From Acetobacteraceae bacterium (GTDB taxonomy: Bacteria > Pseudomonadota > Alphaproteobacteria > Acetobacterales > Acetobacteraceae): a DNA stretch of 50,276 bases. Position numbers and translations under genes: made by a program. Within the stretch, counting starts at the first letter, position 1. Every line of letters starts with the position of its first letter. Below the pieces are notes generated by a model. The model made no database searches, was not told the DNA's origin, and worked only from the letters and a program-made list of their open reading frames with translations. The stretch covers positions 1 to 50,276 of the forward strand of contig JADLHF010000265.1 in NCBI GenBank assembly GCA_020848935.1. Reading direction: 5' to 3'. Shown piece after piece: positions 26,156-34,606 of the stretch.

Positions 26156-26223
26156 GGGGAGATCAGAGCAGGCAGGGCCAGGGCGCTGCCGTCGCGGCGC
26201 GAAGCCGCGCCACTGGGGACCCG

Positions 26224-26383
26224 CCAGGGGGCCGAGCCCCCTGGACCCTCAAATCATTCGCCTTTGGCGAGAGGGGCCAACACAGCTGTCGCAACCACAT
26301 CGTCGGCCCCTCGCGCCAAAGGCGAAAAGGTCCGGGGATCCAAGGGCTCGGCCCTTGGTGGGGTCCAGGGGCAAAGCCCCTGG
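26224..26383 (+). repeat. GC-rich multi-hairpin element between moxR and DUF58
   Basis: 160 bp in a 256 bp gap. Two 22-base arms (26257-26278 and 26305-26326) are inverted repeats with one mismatch, separated by 26 bases. Three further stems flank them: 26224-26244 (CCAGGGGGC arms), 26340-26358 (CCAAGGGC arms) and 26365-26383 (CCAGGGGC arms, AAA loop). It looks like a REPIN-type element. No other full copy is in the window. Confidence 0.7.
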
Positions 26384-26411
26384 CCTTCCTTGCTCCGGCA
26401 CCCCCCACCCC

Positions 26412-27281
26412 ATGACCGTCTCCGCCAGGCGCGCCGAGGCGTTGGGGGCTCGCCTGCCCCCGTTGCAGGTGGCGGCCGAGCGGGTGGCGGCGACGGTGGC
26501 GCAGGGGGTGCATGGGCGTCGCCGCGTTGGCCAGGGGGACTCGTTCTGGCAGTACCGCCCCTTCCTGGCCGGCGATGACGCCGCGCGGATCGACTGGCGC
26601 CAATCGGCGCGCACCGACCGGCATTACGTGCGCGAGACCGAGTGGGAGGCGGCGCAGACCGTTTGTTTGTGGCGCGACGGTTCGGCGAGCATGCGCTGGC
26701 GCTCCAGGGCGGCACCGGTGGAGAAGATCGCCCGGGCGGAGCTGCTGCTGCTGGCGCTGGCCTCGCTGCTGCTGCGCGGCGGCGAGCGGGTGCGGTTGAT
26801 CGGCGGCGCGCCGCGCAGCCTGTCCGGCCGGGTGGGGCTGGATCGCCTGGCCGACCAGCTCGCCCGCCTGCCCGAGAGTGGCGGCATGCCGCCCGAGGCG
26901 CCGGTGCCGCGCCATGCCCGCGTGGTGCTGATCGGCGACCTGCTGGCGCCGCTCGACGAGATCCAGCGCACCGTCGCGCGACTGGCCGCGGTGCCGGCCA
27001 GCGGCCACCTGCTCCAGGTGCTGGACCCCGCCGAGGCGCTGCTGCCGTATCAGGGCCGAGTGCGGTTCGAGGGGCTGGAGCGGGAGGCCGACACCCTGAT
27101 CCCGCGGGTGGAAGGCGTGCGCGACGCCTATGCCGCGCGGTTGGCGGCGCAGCAGAAGGGGTTGGCGGCGATCGCCACCGCGGCCGGCTGGGGCTTCGCC
27201 GTGCACCACACCGACCACGCGCCGGAAGCGGCGCTGCTGGGGCTGTATACCGCCCTGGCGCCGCAGGGTGGCCGGCGGTGA
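26412..27281 (+). CDS. DUF58 domain protein
   Basis: 289 residues. The family core is in the segment GRRRVGQGDSFWQYRPFLAGDDAARIDWRQSARTDRHYVRETEWE (about 35-79), with VCLWRDGSASM after it. The role is unknown; DUF58 proteins accompany MoxR ATPases and VWA proteins and may be substrates or partners in an assembly complex. The stop codon overlaps the next gene's GTG start (GTGA at 27278-27281), so translation is coupled. The ATG at 26412 is chosen since the frame upstream is inside the repeat element. Confidence 0.87.
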   Translation: MTVSARRAEALGARLPPLQVAAERVAATVAQGVHGRRRVGQGDSFWQYRPFLAGDDAARIDWRQSARTDRHYVRETEWEAAQTVCLWRDGSASMRWRSRAAPVEKIARAELLLLALASLLLRGGERVRLIGGAPRSLSGRVGLDRLADQLARLPESGGMPPEAPVPRHARVVLIGDLLAPLDEIQRTVARLAAVPASGHLLQVLDPAEALLPYQGRVRFEGLEREADTLIPRVEGVRDAYAARLAAQQKGLAAIATAAGWGFAVHHTDHAPEAALLGLYTALAPQGGRR

Positions 27282-29992
27282 TCTTTGCCACGCCCTGGGT
27301 GCTGCTGGCGCTGGCCGCCCTGCCGCTGCTGTGGTGGCTGCTGCGCATCACGCCGCCCAGCCCGCATACCGTGGCCTTTCCCGCCATCCGCCTGCTGTTC
27401 GGCCTGACCGCGCCGGAGGAGACGCCGGCCCGCACGCCGTGGTGGCTGCTGGCGCTGCGCATGCTGGCTGCCGCCCTGGTGATCGTCGGGCTGGCGCGCC
27501 CGGTGCTGGATGCCGGCGCCTCGCTCGCCGGCGGCGGCCCGCTGGTGCTGGTGGTCGATGACGGCTGGGCGGCGGCACCGGACTGGTCGCGCCGGATGGC
27601 CGCGGCCAGCGGCGTGCTGGACCGGGCGGAGCGCGCCGGGCGCGATGTCGCCCTGCTGACCACCGCGCCGTCCGAGGCCGACGCGGCCTCCCCCGTGGCC
27701 AGCGTGGCCATGCCGGTCGCCGAACTGCGCCCCCGTCTTTCGGCGCTGCGCCCGAAGCCCTGGCCGGTGGACCGCACCGCCGCGGCGGCCGCCCTGCGCC
27801 CCTGGGCCGGGCGCGGCGGGGCGGCCTATGTCGCCGACGGCTTGGCCGGGCCGGGCTGGGACAGCTTCGCCGCGGCGCTGGCCGCCATCGGCCCGGTCAC
27901 CGTGCTGCGCGACGAGGTGCCGCCCGCCCGCCTGCTGCTGCCGCCGCGCGCCGAAGTCGACCGCCTGGTGGCACGGCTGCAACAGGCACCGCGCCCGCTG
28001 CCCGAGACAGTCGCGGTGCTGGCCCAGTCCGGCGATGCACGCACCCTGGCGCGGGTCGAGGCGACGATCCCGGCCGGCACCGGCACGGTCGAGCTGCCGA
28101 TCCTGCTGCCGCCGGAACTGCGCAACCGCCTGTCCCGGCTGGTGGTCGAGGGTCCGCCCTCGGCCGGCGGCGTGGTGCTGCTGGACGAACGCTGGCGCCG
28201 CCGCCCGGTGGGCCTGCTGGCCGGCGACGCGGTGGCCGCCGCGATCCCGCTCTCCGGCATGCTGTATTACCTGCGCCGCGCGCTGGACCCCTATGTGGAG
28301 CTGCGCGTCGGCGACCTCGCCAGCCTGCTGTCGCGCGAGATTTCCGTCCTGATCCTGGCCGACCACGTGGTGGCCGCCGGGCCCGAGGCGGCGATGTTGG
28401 CCAACTGGGTGGAGAAGGGCGGGTTGCTGCTGCGCTTCGCCGGCCCGCGTGTCGCGCAAGGGCGCGCTTCGGACATGGCCGAGCAGCCCGACGCGCTGCT
28501 GCCGGTGACGCTGCTGGCCGGCGACCGCCAGCTGGGCGGCGCCATGTCCTGGAGCCAGCCGGCCGGGCTGGACGACTTCCCACCCAACTCACCCTTCGCC
28601 GGGCTGAAGGTGCCGGCCGAGGTGCGTGTCACCCGCCAGGTCCTGGCCCAGCCCGATGCCCACCTGGCGGCGGCCACCTGGGCGCGGCTGGCCGACGGCA
28701 CTCCGTTGGTCACCCAGGCCACGCGCGGCCTGGGCCGGGTGGTGCTGTTCCACACCACCGCGAATGCCGACTGGTCGGACCTCGCCTTGTCCGGGCTGTT
28801 CGTCGATATGCTGCGCCGGCTGGTGGCGCTGTCGGCGGGAATTTCCGGCATCACCGAGGCCGACGGCACGCGGCTGGCGCCGGTGGAAACGCTGGACGGG
28901 TTCGGCGTCGCCGGCCCGCCGCAGGCCGCCGCCGCCGCCCTGACCGCCGGCGAAATCGCCACCGCCGCCGCCTCGCCGCGCCATCCGCCGGGGTTGTACG
29001 GGCCGGAAAGCGGCCGCCGCACCCTGAATCTCGGCACCCGCCACCCGCCGCTGGTCGCCGCCCCGCCAGTGCCCGGCGCGCGCGAGGAGCCGGTGGCCGG
29101 CGCCGCGCCGGAACGCCTGCTGGCACCCTGGCTGCTCGCCGCCGCCCTGGCGCTGCTGGCGATCGACCTGCTGCTGTCCCTGCGCCTGCGCGGCCTGTTC
29201 CGCGCCCGGGCGGGCGCCGGCGCCGCCGTCCTGCTGCTGGCGGTGGCCCTGCCCGCCCAGGCGCAGACCCTGCTGCCGTCCCCCCCGCCGCCGAACCCGG
29301 CGCTGGTCACCCAACTCGCCTACGTCGTCACCGGCGACGCGCAGGTGGACGGCATCGTCCGCGCCGGGCTGCTCGGCCTGTCGGACTACGTCAACCGCCG
29401 CACCAATGCCGCCCTCGGCGAGCCCGCCCCGGTGACGCCCGGCGAGACCGACCTGTCGTTCTACCCCCTGCTGTACTGGCCGATCGTGCCCGGCAGCCCG
29501 AAGCTGTCCGGCGCCGCCGTCACCGCGCTGAACGCATTCATGGCCCATGGCGGCATCATCCTGATCGACACCCGCAACGGCGGCAGCGGCGAAGGGTTCA
29601 ACGCCGGCAGCGAGGCGGCGCTGGCGCAACTGGCCCAAAACCTCGCCGTGCCGCCGCTGGCGCCGCTGACCCCGCAGCACGTGCTCGCCCGCAGCTTCTA
29701 CCTGCTTCATGATTTCCCCGGCCGCTTCGACGGCGACGATGTCTGGGTGCAGCGCGCCCAGGACCGCACCAACGACAGCGTGTCCCCGGTGATCATCGGC
29801 GGCCACGACTGGGCAGCGGCCTGGGCCATCGACGCCCAGGGCCGCAACCCCTACGCCACCCTGCCCGGCGGCGCCCGCCAACGCACCCTGGCCTACCGCT
29901 TCGGGGTGAACCTGGTGATGTACGCCCTGACCGGCAACTACAAAGGCGACCAGGTCCACATCCCGGCCATCCTGGAAAGGCTGGGACAATGA
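27278..29992 (+). CDS. BatA-type N-terminal domain plus DUF4159 membrane protein
   Basis: 904 residues. The N-terminus (VIFATPWVLLALAALPLLWWLL) with two helices is an aerotolerance-regulator (BatA) N-terminal region. A long extracytoplasmic part follows. Helices near 614-635 and a signal-like stretch near 645-665 (ending ALPAQAQ) precede a C-terminal DUF4159 domain (about 675-904). It probably sits in the inner membrane with MoxR and DUF58 partners. The function is unknown. The start is GTG 27278, overlapping DUF58. The stop TGA (29990-29992) lies inside the AT-rich repeat copy 3. Confidence 0.85.
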   Translation: MIFATPWVLLALAALPLLWWLLRITPPSPHTVAFPAIRLLFGLTAPEETPARTPWWLLALRMLAAALVIVGLARPVLDAGASLAGGGPLVLVVDDGWAAAPDWSRRMAAASGVLDRAERAGRDVALLTTAPSEADAASPVASVAMPVAELRPRLSALRPKPWPVDRTAAAAALRPWAGRGGAAYVADGLAGPGWDSFAAALAAIGPVTVLRDEVPPARLLLPPRAEVDRLVARLQQAPRPLPETVAVLAQSGDARTLARVEATIPAGTGTVELPILLPPELRNRLSRLVVEGPPSAGGVVLLDERWRRRPVGLLAGDAVAAAIPLSGMLYYLRRALDPYVELRVGDLASLLSREISVLILADHVVAAGPEAAMLANWVEKGGLLLRFAGPRVAQGRASDMAEQPDALLPVTLLAGDRQLGGAMSWSQPAGLDDFPPNSPFAGLKVPAEVRVTRQVLAQPDAHLAAATWARLADGTPLVTQATRGLGRVVLFHTTANADWSDLALSGLFVDMLRRLVALSAGISGITEADGTRLAPVETLDGFGVAGPPQAAAAALTAGEIATAAASPRHPPGLYGPESGRRTLNLGTRHPPLVAAPPVPGAREEPVAGAAPERLLAPWLLAAALALLAIDLLLSLRLRGLFRARAGAGAAVLLLAVALPAQAQTLLPSPPPPNPALVTQLAYVVTGDAQVDGIVRAGLLGLSDYVNRRTNAALGEPAPVTPGETDLSFYPLLYWPIVPGSPKLSGAAVTALNAFMAHGGIILIDTRNGGSGEGFNAGSEAALAQLAQNLAVPPLAPLTPQHVLARSFYLLHDFPGRFDGDDVWVQRAQDRTNDSVSPVIIGGHDWAAAWAIDAQGRNPYATLPGGARQRTLAYRFGVNLVMYALTGNYKGDQVHIPAILERLGQ

Positions 29993-30070
29993 ATAAAAGT
30001 TTTTTGGTTCTGTTTTTCAAAAAAGAACAGCGCTTTTTTTTGGAAAAAGAAGCAAAAACTTTTATCCATA
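29989..30070. repeat. AT-rich hairpin element, copy 3, compact inside-out form
   Basis: 82 bp. It holds a tail (ATGAATAAAAG), a hairpin with arms GTTCTGTTTTT and AAAAAAGAAC (30007-30028), AGCG, then a hairpin with arms CTTTTTTTT and AAAAAGAAG (30033-30052), and a tail (CAAAAACTTTTATCCAT). The tails point outward, whereas in other copies they point inward. It carries the stop codon of the DUF4159 gene. Confidence 0.75.
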
Positions 30071-30095
30071 AGAACAGCACGCCGGCGGGTGCGCC

Positions 30096-32225
30096 ATGAG
30101 GATGGAGCAGGCGATTGCCGCCATCCGGTTCGAGCCGGTGCTGCCGCTGGCATTGCTGGCTGCGCTGGCGTTGCTGTGCCTTGCCGTCGTTGGCGTCGCG
30201 CTGTGGCTGCGCGCCCGCGGCACCGTCTGGCGCATCCTGGCCTTCGCCGTGCTGATGCTATGGCTGTCCGGCCCGCGCGTGGTGGAGGAAACGCGCGAGG
30301 GCCTGTCCGACATCGCCCTGCTGGTGGTGGACGAAAGCGCCAGCATGCAGGTGGGCAACCGCGCCGCCCTGGCCGAACGCGCGCGCACCGGCATCGAGGC
30401 CCAGATTCGCGCCCTGCCCGGCCTGGAACTGCGCACCGTCACGGTGCCCGAGGCCGGCAGCGAGGGAACCAAGCTGTTCGCCGCCATCGAGCGCGGCCTG
30501 GCCGACATCCCGCGCGCCCGCCTGGCCGGCATCGTCGCGATCACCGACGGCCAGGCCCATGACGTGCCCGCCACCCAGGTCGCCGAGGCCCCGCTGCACG
30601 TCCTGATCCCGGCCAAGGGCGAGGAGGTCGATCGCCGGGTGCGGGTGGTCGAGGCGCCAGGCTACGGCATCGTCGGCAAATCGGTGACATTGCGGGTGGT
30701 GGTGGAGGACCTCGGCCTGCCCAATCGCGGCCTGGCCACCGGCCGCACCGCGCGGCTCACCATCCGGCGGGACGGCGAGCCGCCGGTCACCCAGGACACC
30801 CCGCCAGGGGTCGAGCGCACGCTGGAAATCCCCATCACCCGCGGCGGCCCCACCGTGGTGGAGGTCGCCGTCGAACCGCGGGCCGGCGAGGTCAGCCAGG
30901 CCAACAACCGCGCGGTGGTCACCATCAACGGCGTGCGCGACCGGCTGCGCGTGCTGCTGGTCTCCGGCGAGCCGCATCCCGGCGAGCGCACCTGGCGTCG
31001 GCTGCTGAAATCCGACCCGGCAGTGGATCTGGTGCATTTCACCATCCTGCGGCCGCCGGAAAAGGATGACATGACGCCGCTCAACGAGCTGGCGCTGATC
31101 GCCTTTCCCGTGCGCGAACTGTTCCAGGTCAAGATCAGGGATTTCGACCTGATCATCATGGACCGCTTCGCCAACCGCTCCACCCTGCCACCGGTCTATC
31201 TGCGCAACATCGCCGACTACGTGCGCCAGGGCGGCGCCCTGCTGATGAGCGCCGGGCCGGAATTCGCCTCCACCTATTCGCTGGCCGCCAGCCCGCTTGC
31301 CGCCGTGCTGCCGGCCCGTCCGGCCTCCAACAGCACCTCCCCGGGCGGCAACGCGGTGGTGGAGGAAGCATTCCGCCCCGAGGTCACCGCCCTGGGCGCG
31401 CGCCACCCGGTCACCGAGAACCTGCCCGGCTGGAAGGACGGCGCCCCGCCCGCCTGGGGCCGCTGGTACCGCCGCATCGAGCCGGCCAACCTGCGCGGCG
31501 ACGTGGTGCTGGCAGCACCCACCGCTGGCGGCCAGCCCGCCCCGTTGCTGACCCTGGAGCATGTCGGCGAAGGCCGCACCGCCCTGCTGCTGTCCGACCA
31601 GATCTGGTTGTGGTCGCGCGGCCACGATGGCGGCGGGCCGCAAAGCGAGCTGCTGCGCCGCGTCGCCCACTGGCTGATGAAGGAGCCGGAGCTGGAGGAG
31701 GTCGCCCTGCTGGCCCGCATCGAGCGCGGCCAGCTGACCGTCCAGCGCCGCACCACCGAGGACACCGCGCCGCCCGCCCTCACCGTCACCGACCCCGACG
31801 GCGCCCAGACCCGCCTTGCCGCCACCGCCACCCGCCCCGGCCGCGCCCTGGCCACCATGCCCGCCGCCGCCCCCGGAGTGTGGAGCGTCAGCGACGGTGC
31901 CCGCACCGCCTATGCCGCCTCAGGCGCCGCCAATCCGGTGGAAACCGCCGACCTGCGCGCCACCGCCACCCTCCTGGCCGCCCAGGTCGCCGCCACCGGC
32001 GGCAGCGTGCAGTGGCTCGAAGACCCGCGCATGCCCGCCGGCACGCCGACCCTGCGCCGCACCGAGGTGAACCGCGAGGCCGGCGGCACCGGCTGGATCG
32101 GCCTGCAACGCCGCCACGACCACCTGGTGACCGGCATCACCGCCAATCCGCTGCTGCCATCCTGGCTGGCGCTGCCGCTGATCCTGGGCCTGGTCCTGCT
32201 GGCCTGGCGGCGCGAGGGGGCATGA
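30096..32225 (+). CDS. VWA-like membrane protein, MoxR-cluster partner
   Basis: 709 residues: helices at about 16-38 and 45-60, then a periplasmic-type region with DESAS (79-83), a match to the metal-site DxSxS of von Willebrand A domains. A glutamine-amidotransferase-like stretch (about 350-500, starting LRVLLVSGEPHPGERTWRRLL) follows, and a C-terminal helix is at about 685-703. No catalytic cysteine is evident. It probably works with MoxR, DUF58 and DUF4159. ATG 30096 is used; 30102 is a close alternative. The AT-rich repeat separates it from the preceding gene. Confidence 0.8.
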   Translation: MRMEQAIAAIRFEPVLPLALLAALALLCLAVVGVALWLRARGTVWRILAFAVLMLWLSGPRVVEETREGLSDIALLVVDESASMQVGNRAALAERARTGIEAQIRALPGLELRTVTVPEAGSEGTKLFAAIERGLADIPRARLAGIVAITDGQAHDVPATQVAEAPLHVLIPAKGEEVDRRVRVVEAPGYGIVGKSVTLRVVVEDLGLPNRGLATGRTARLTIRRDGEPPVTQDTPPGVERTLEIPITRGGPTVVEVAVEPRAGEVSQANNRAVVTINGVRDRLRVLLVSGEPHPGERTWRRLLKSDPAVDLVHFTILRPPEKDDMTPLNELALIAFPVRELFQVKIRDFDLIIMDRFANRSTLPPVYLRNIADYVRQGGALLMSAGPEFASTYSLAASPLAAVLPARPASNSTSPGGNAVVEEAFRPEVTALGARHPVTENLPGWKDGAPPAWGRWYRRIEPANLRGDVVLAAPTAGGQPAPLLTLEHVGEGRTALLLSDQIWLWSRGHDGGGPQSELLRRVAHWLMKEPELEEVALLARIERGQLTVQRRTTEDTAPPALTVTDPDGAQTRLAATATRPGRALATMPAAAPGVWSVSDGARTAYAASGAANPVETADLRATATLLAAQVAATGGSVQWLEDPRMPAGTPTLRRTEVNREAGGTGWIGLQRRHDHLVTGITANPLLPSWLALPLILGLVLLAWRREGA

Positions 32226-32333
32226 TCGCCGCCCGAAATACCCACTCTTCCGGCGTCTCGGGTGGCTGGTGTCGCGCGCCGGCCCGCGGCGAAGCTGCCG
32301 CAGGGGGCCGGCCGGTGTCGGCGCGCAAGGCCA

Positions 32334-32858
32334 ATGACCCATACCCGCACCCTGGAGGACCGTGTTTTCGAAGCGCCTGAACATTCCCCGCGCGGCCTGC
32401 CCGCCCTGTTCGCGCTGGTCGGTTTCGTCGGCCTGTGCCTGCTGGTGGGTGCCGCCGGCAGCAGCATCACCGCCGACAGCGTGCGCGGCTGGTACCTCAC
32501 CCTCGCCCGCCCGCCCGGCGTGCCGCCCGGCATCGCCTTCCCCGTGGTGTGGACCACCCTGTATGTGATGATGGGCACCGCGGCCTGGCTCGCCTGGCGG
32601 AAGCCGGGCCACCGCCGGGCGCTGCGCCTGTGGGGCTGGCAATTGCTGGCCAACGCATTGTGGACGCCGGCGTTCTTCGGCCTGCAAAGCCCCACCCTCG
32701 GCCTGGTGGTGCTCGCCATCCTCTTGCCCTTGATCGCGCTCACCCTGCACGCGCTGTGGCAACTGGACCGCCGCGCCGGGCTGCTGATGCTGCCATATTT
32801 GCTTTGGAGCCTGTATGCGACGTATCTCAACCTCGGGTTCCGGTGGCTGAACCCGTGA
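32334..32858 (+). CDS. TspO/MBR family protein
   Basis: 174 residues with five helices. The family motifs WYLTLARPPGVPPGIAFPVVWTTLYVMMG and LLANALWTPAFFGLQSPTLGLVV are present, ending in LLWSLYATYLNLGFRWLN. TspO proteins bind porphyrins and cholesterol-like molecules in the outer or inner membrane, and in photosynthetic Alphaproteobacteria TspO affects pigment gene expression; the role here is not predictable. The N-terminal 28 residues before the first helix are longer than usual. The ATG at 32334 is weakly supported (AAGG only 3 bases upstream). It follows the VWA-like gene by 108 bp. Confidence 0.88.
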   Translation: MTHTRTLEDRVFEAPEHSPRGLPALFALVGFVGLCLLVGAAGSSITADSVRGWYLTLARPPGVPPGIAFPVVWTTLYVMMGTAAWLAWRKPGHRRALRLWGWQLLANALWTPAFFGLQSPTLGLVVLAILLPLIALTLHALWQLDRRAGLLMLPYLLWSLYATYLNLGFRWLNP

Positions 32859-32869
32859 CGGAAAGGCGG

Positions 32870-33547
32870 ATGGCGAACATGCAGCGACACACCGATCTCG
32901 GCCATCCGGCCCTGGCGATGCTGGCCGCAGCAGTGCTGGCCGCAGCAGTGCTGGGCGCAGCGATGCTGGCCTCGACCGCCAGCCCGGCGGCGGCACAGGT
33001 GGGCGGCATCGGCCGCTCGCCGTTCCTGCAAGGGGCGGAGACCCCGTCATCGGCCGTCGCCAAGCCCAGCGGCCTTCCCGGCGCCCGCCGCGGCCAGGCC
33101 GCCGTCGCCCCGGCCGAGCGCTCCGCCCTCGACATGCCCCCGACCGAGGCGCTGTTCGACGCGGTGAACCGCGGCGACATGGCCAGCGCGCGCGACGCCA
33201 TCAGCCGCGGCGCCGATCTGCAGGGGCGCAACATCCTCGGCCTCACGCCGCTGGAACTGGCCATCGACCTCGGCCGCAACGAGCTGACCTTCCTGCTGCT
33301 GTCGATGCGCGGTGCCGCCAGTGCCGGCGCGCCTCCCGCCCATGCCGCCGGCCCGGCCGCCCCCCGCGCCGCACCGGCCCGCGCCCCTGCCGCCACCCCC
33401 GCCGCCACCCCCCCCGCCACCCCCGCCGCCACCCCCCCTGCCACCCCCGTCGCCGCTGCTCCGCGCATCCGCCAAAACGGCGCCGCCGCCGTCGGTACCC
33501 CGGCCCCGCAAGCCGGCTTCCTCGGCTTCGGCGCCCCCATTCGCTGA
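32870..33547 (+). CDS. Secreted or periplasmic ankyrin-like protein with repetitive tail
   Basis: 225 residues. A signal peptide (about 10-42) contains a 15-base tandem repeat coding LAAAV, LAAAV, LGAAM. The middle (about 92-145: TEALFDAVNRGDMASARDAISRGADLQ then LGLTPLELAIDLGRNELTFLLL) fits one to two ankyrin repeats. The tail is made of A, P and T repeats (AATP/PATP) near 33390-33450, coded by a C-rich simple repeat. The protein partner is unknown. It starts 11 bp after the TspO stop. Function cannot be assigned beyond protein binding. Confidence 0.65.
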   Translation: MANMQRHTDLGHPALAMLAAAVLAAAVLGAAMLASTASPAAAQVGGIGRSPFLQGAETPSSAVAKPSGLPGARRGQAAVAPAERSALDMPPTEALFDAVNRGDMASARDAISRGADLQGRNILGLTPLELAIDLGRNELTFLLLSMRGAASAGAPPAHAAGPAAPRAAPARAPAATPAATPPATPAATPPATPVAAAPRIRQNGAAAVGTPAPQAGFLGFGAPIR

Positions 33548-33569
33548 TTTCCGCCCGAGGGGACAGGCC

Positions 33570-34412
33570 ATGAGCACCGAAATCGACTGGACCAGGCTGA
33601 CCGGGCCGCAAATCCGCGCCGTCGCCGCCCGCGCCGCCGACCACCCGCTGGGCGCCCTGGCGGTGCTGCCGGTCGGCTCGCTGGAACAGCACGGCCCCCA
33701 TCTGCCGGTCATCACCGACACCCGCACCGCGTGGGAGGTCGCCATCCGCGCCGCGCGCCTGGCCGCCCCCGCCACGCCGGTGCTGGTCCTGCCCGGCATG
33801 TGGACCGGCATGAGCGAGCATCATTTGCCCTTCGGCGGCACCATCACCCTGAACTTCGCCGAGTTCCGCGGCGTCATCTCCGGCGTCGCCCGCTCGCTGC
33901 GCGCCATCGGCTTCACCCGCCTGCTGCTGGTCAACGGCCATGGCGGCAACATCGACCCCCTGGCCGTCGCCGCGCGCGAACTGGCCGTCGAGTACGGCCT
34001 GCCGATCGTCGCCTGCACGCCCTGGCACGTCGCCGCCGCGGCGGTGGCGGAGATCCTGGAGAAGCAGAAAGCCCCCGCCCATGCCTGCGAGGCCGAAACC
34101 TCGGTGATGCTCGCCATGACCCCGGACACGGTGCAGACCGACAAGCTGGAGGAAGCCGTCCGCCAGGCCCCGCCCGCCATCACCGGCCGCGCCGGCTACA
34201 GCCGCTTCTGGAGCTTTTCGGAGCGCGCGCCAATCACCGGCACCATCGGCGACCCTCGCGCCGGCACCGCCGAGAAGGGCGAGCGCCTGCTGGACGCCAT
34301 GGCCGCCGCCCTGGCCGAAGCTATGGTGGACCCCGTGCTGTGGCGCGCCCCCGATCCCGTCTGGTCCGCCGGGCGCGGGCTGGGGCCGACGGCAGGCTCG
34401 GCGCTGGACTGA
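33570..34412 (+). CDS. Creatininase family amidohydrolase
   Basis: 280 residues. The family motifs are LPVGSLEQHGPHLPVITD (metal ligands E and H), then MSEHHLPFGGTITL, LLLVNGHGGN (N-G-H-G-G-N) and CEAETSVMLA, with E in the last as a metal ligand. Members are metal-dependent amidohydrolases acting on cyclic amides such as creatinine, or on precursors such as the mycofactocin peptide. The substrate here is unknown, since no mycofactocin genes are near. The ATG at 33570 follows GAGGGGACAGG. A repeat element begins 12 bp after its stop. Confidence 0.88.
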   Translation: MSTEIDWTRLTGPQIRAVAARAADHPLGALAVLPVGSLEQHGPHLPVITDTRTAWEVAIRAARLAAPATPVLVLPGMWTGMSEHHLPFGGTITLNFAEFRGVISGVARSLRAIGFTRLLLVNGHGGNIDPLAVAARELAVEYGLPIVACTPWHVAAAAVAEILEKQKAPAHACEAETSVMLAMTPDTVQTDKLEEAVRQAPPAITGRAGYSRFWSFSERAPITGTIGDPRAGTAEKGERLLDAMAAALAEAMVDPVLWRAPDPVWSAGRGLGPTAGSALD

Positions 34413-34424
34413 GAAAGGAAGGAC

Positions 34425-34542
34425 GTTCTTTTTTGAAAAAAAGAACCAAAAAACTTTTATTCATTTAGGTCTGTGAATGGCGTCCAGAGTCCACTCTTAA
34501 TGGATGAAAGTCTTTTTGCTTCTTTTTCTTCAGAAAAAGAAG
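34425..34542 (+). repeat. AT-rich two-hairpin element, copy 4
   Basis: 118 bp, same orientation as copy 1. Hairpins are at 34425-34446 (GTTCTTTTTT arms) and 34519-34542 (CTTCTTTTTCT arms). The spacer differs most from the other copies and has a GAGTCC/ACTC stem instead of GGCAC/GTGCC. It lies between two genes on the same strand, 12 bp after the creatininase stop and 64 bp before waaA. Confidence 0.85.
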
Positions 34543-34606
34543 TGCTGCCTTCCTGCTTCCATCCCCCCGCTGGATGAAGCCGCCCCGCCATGCTACCGCC
34601 GGTTCC

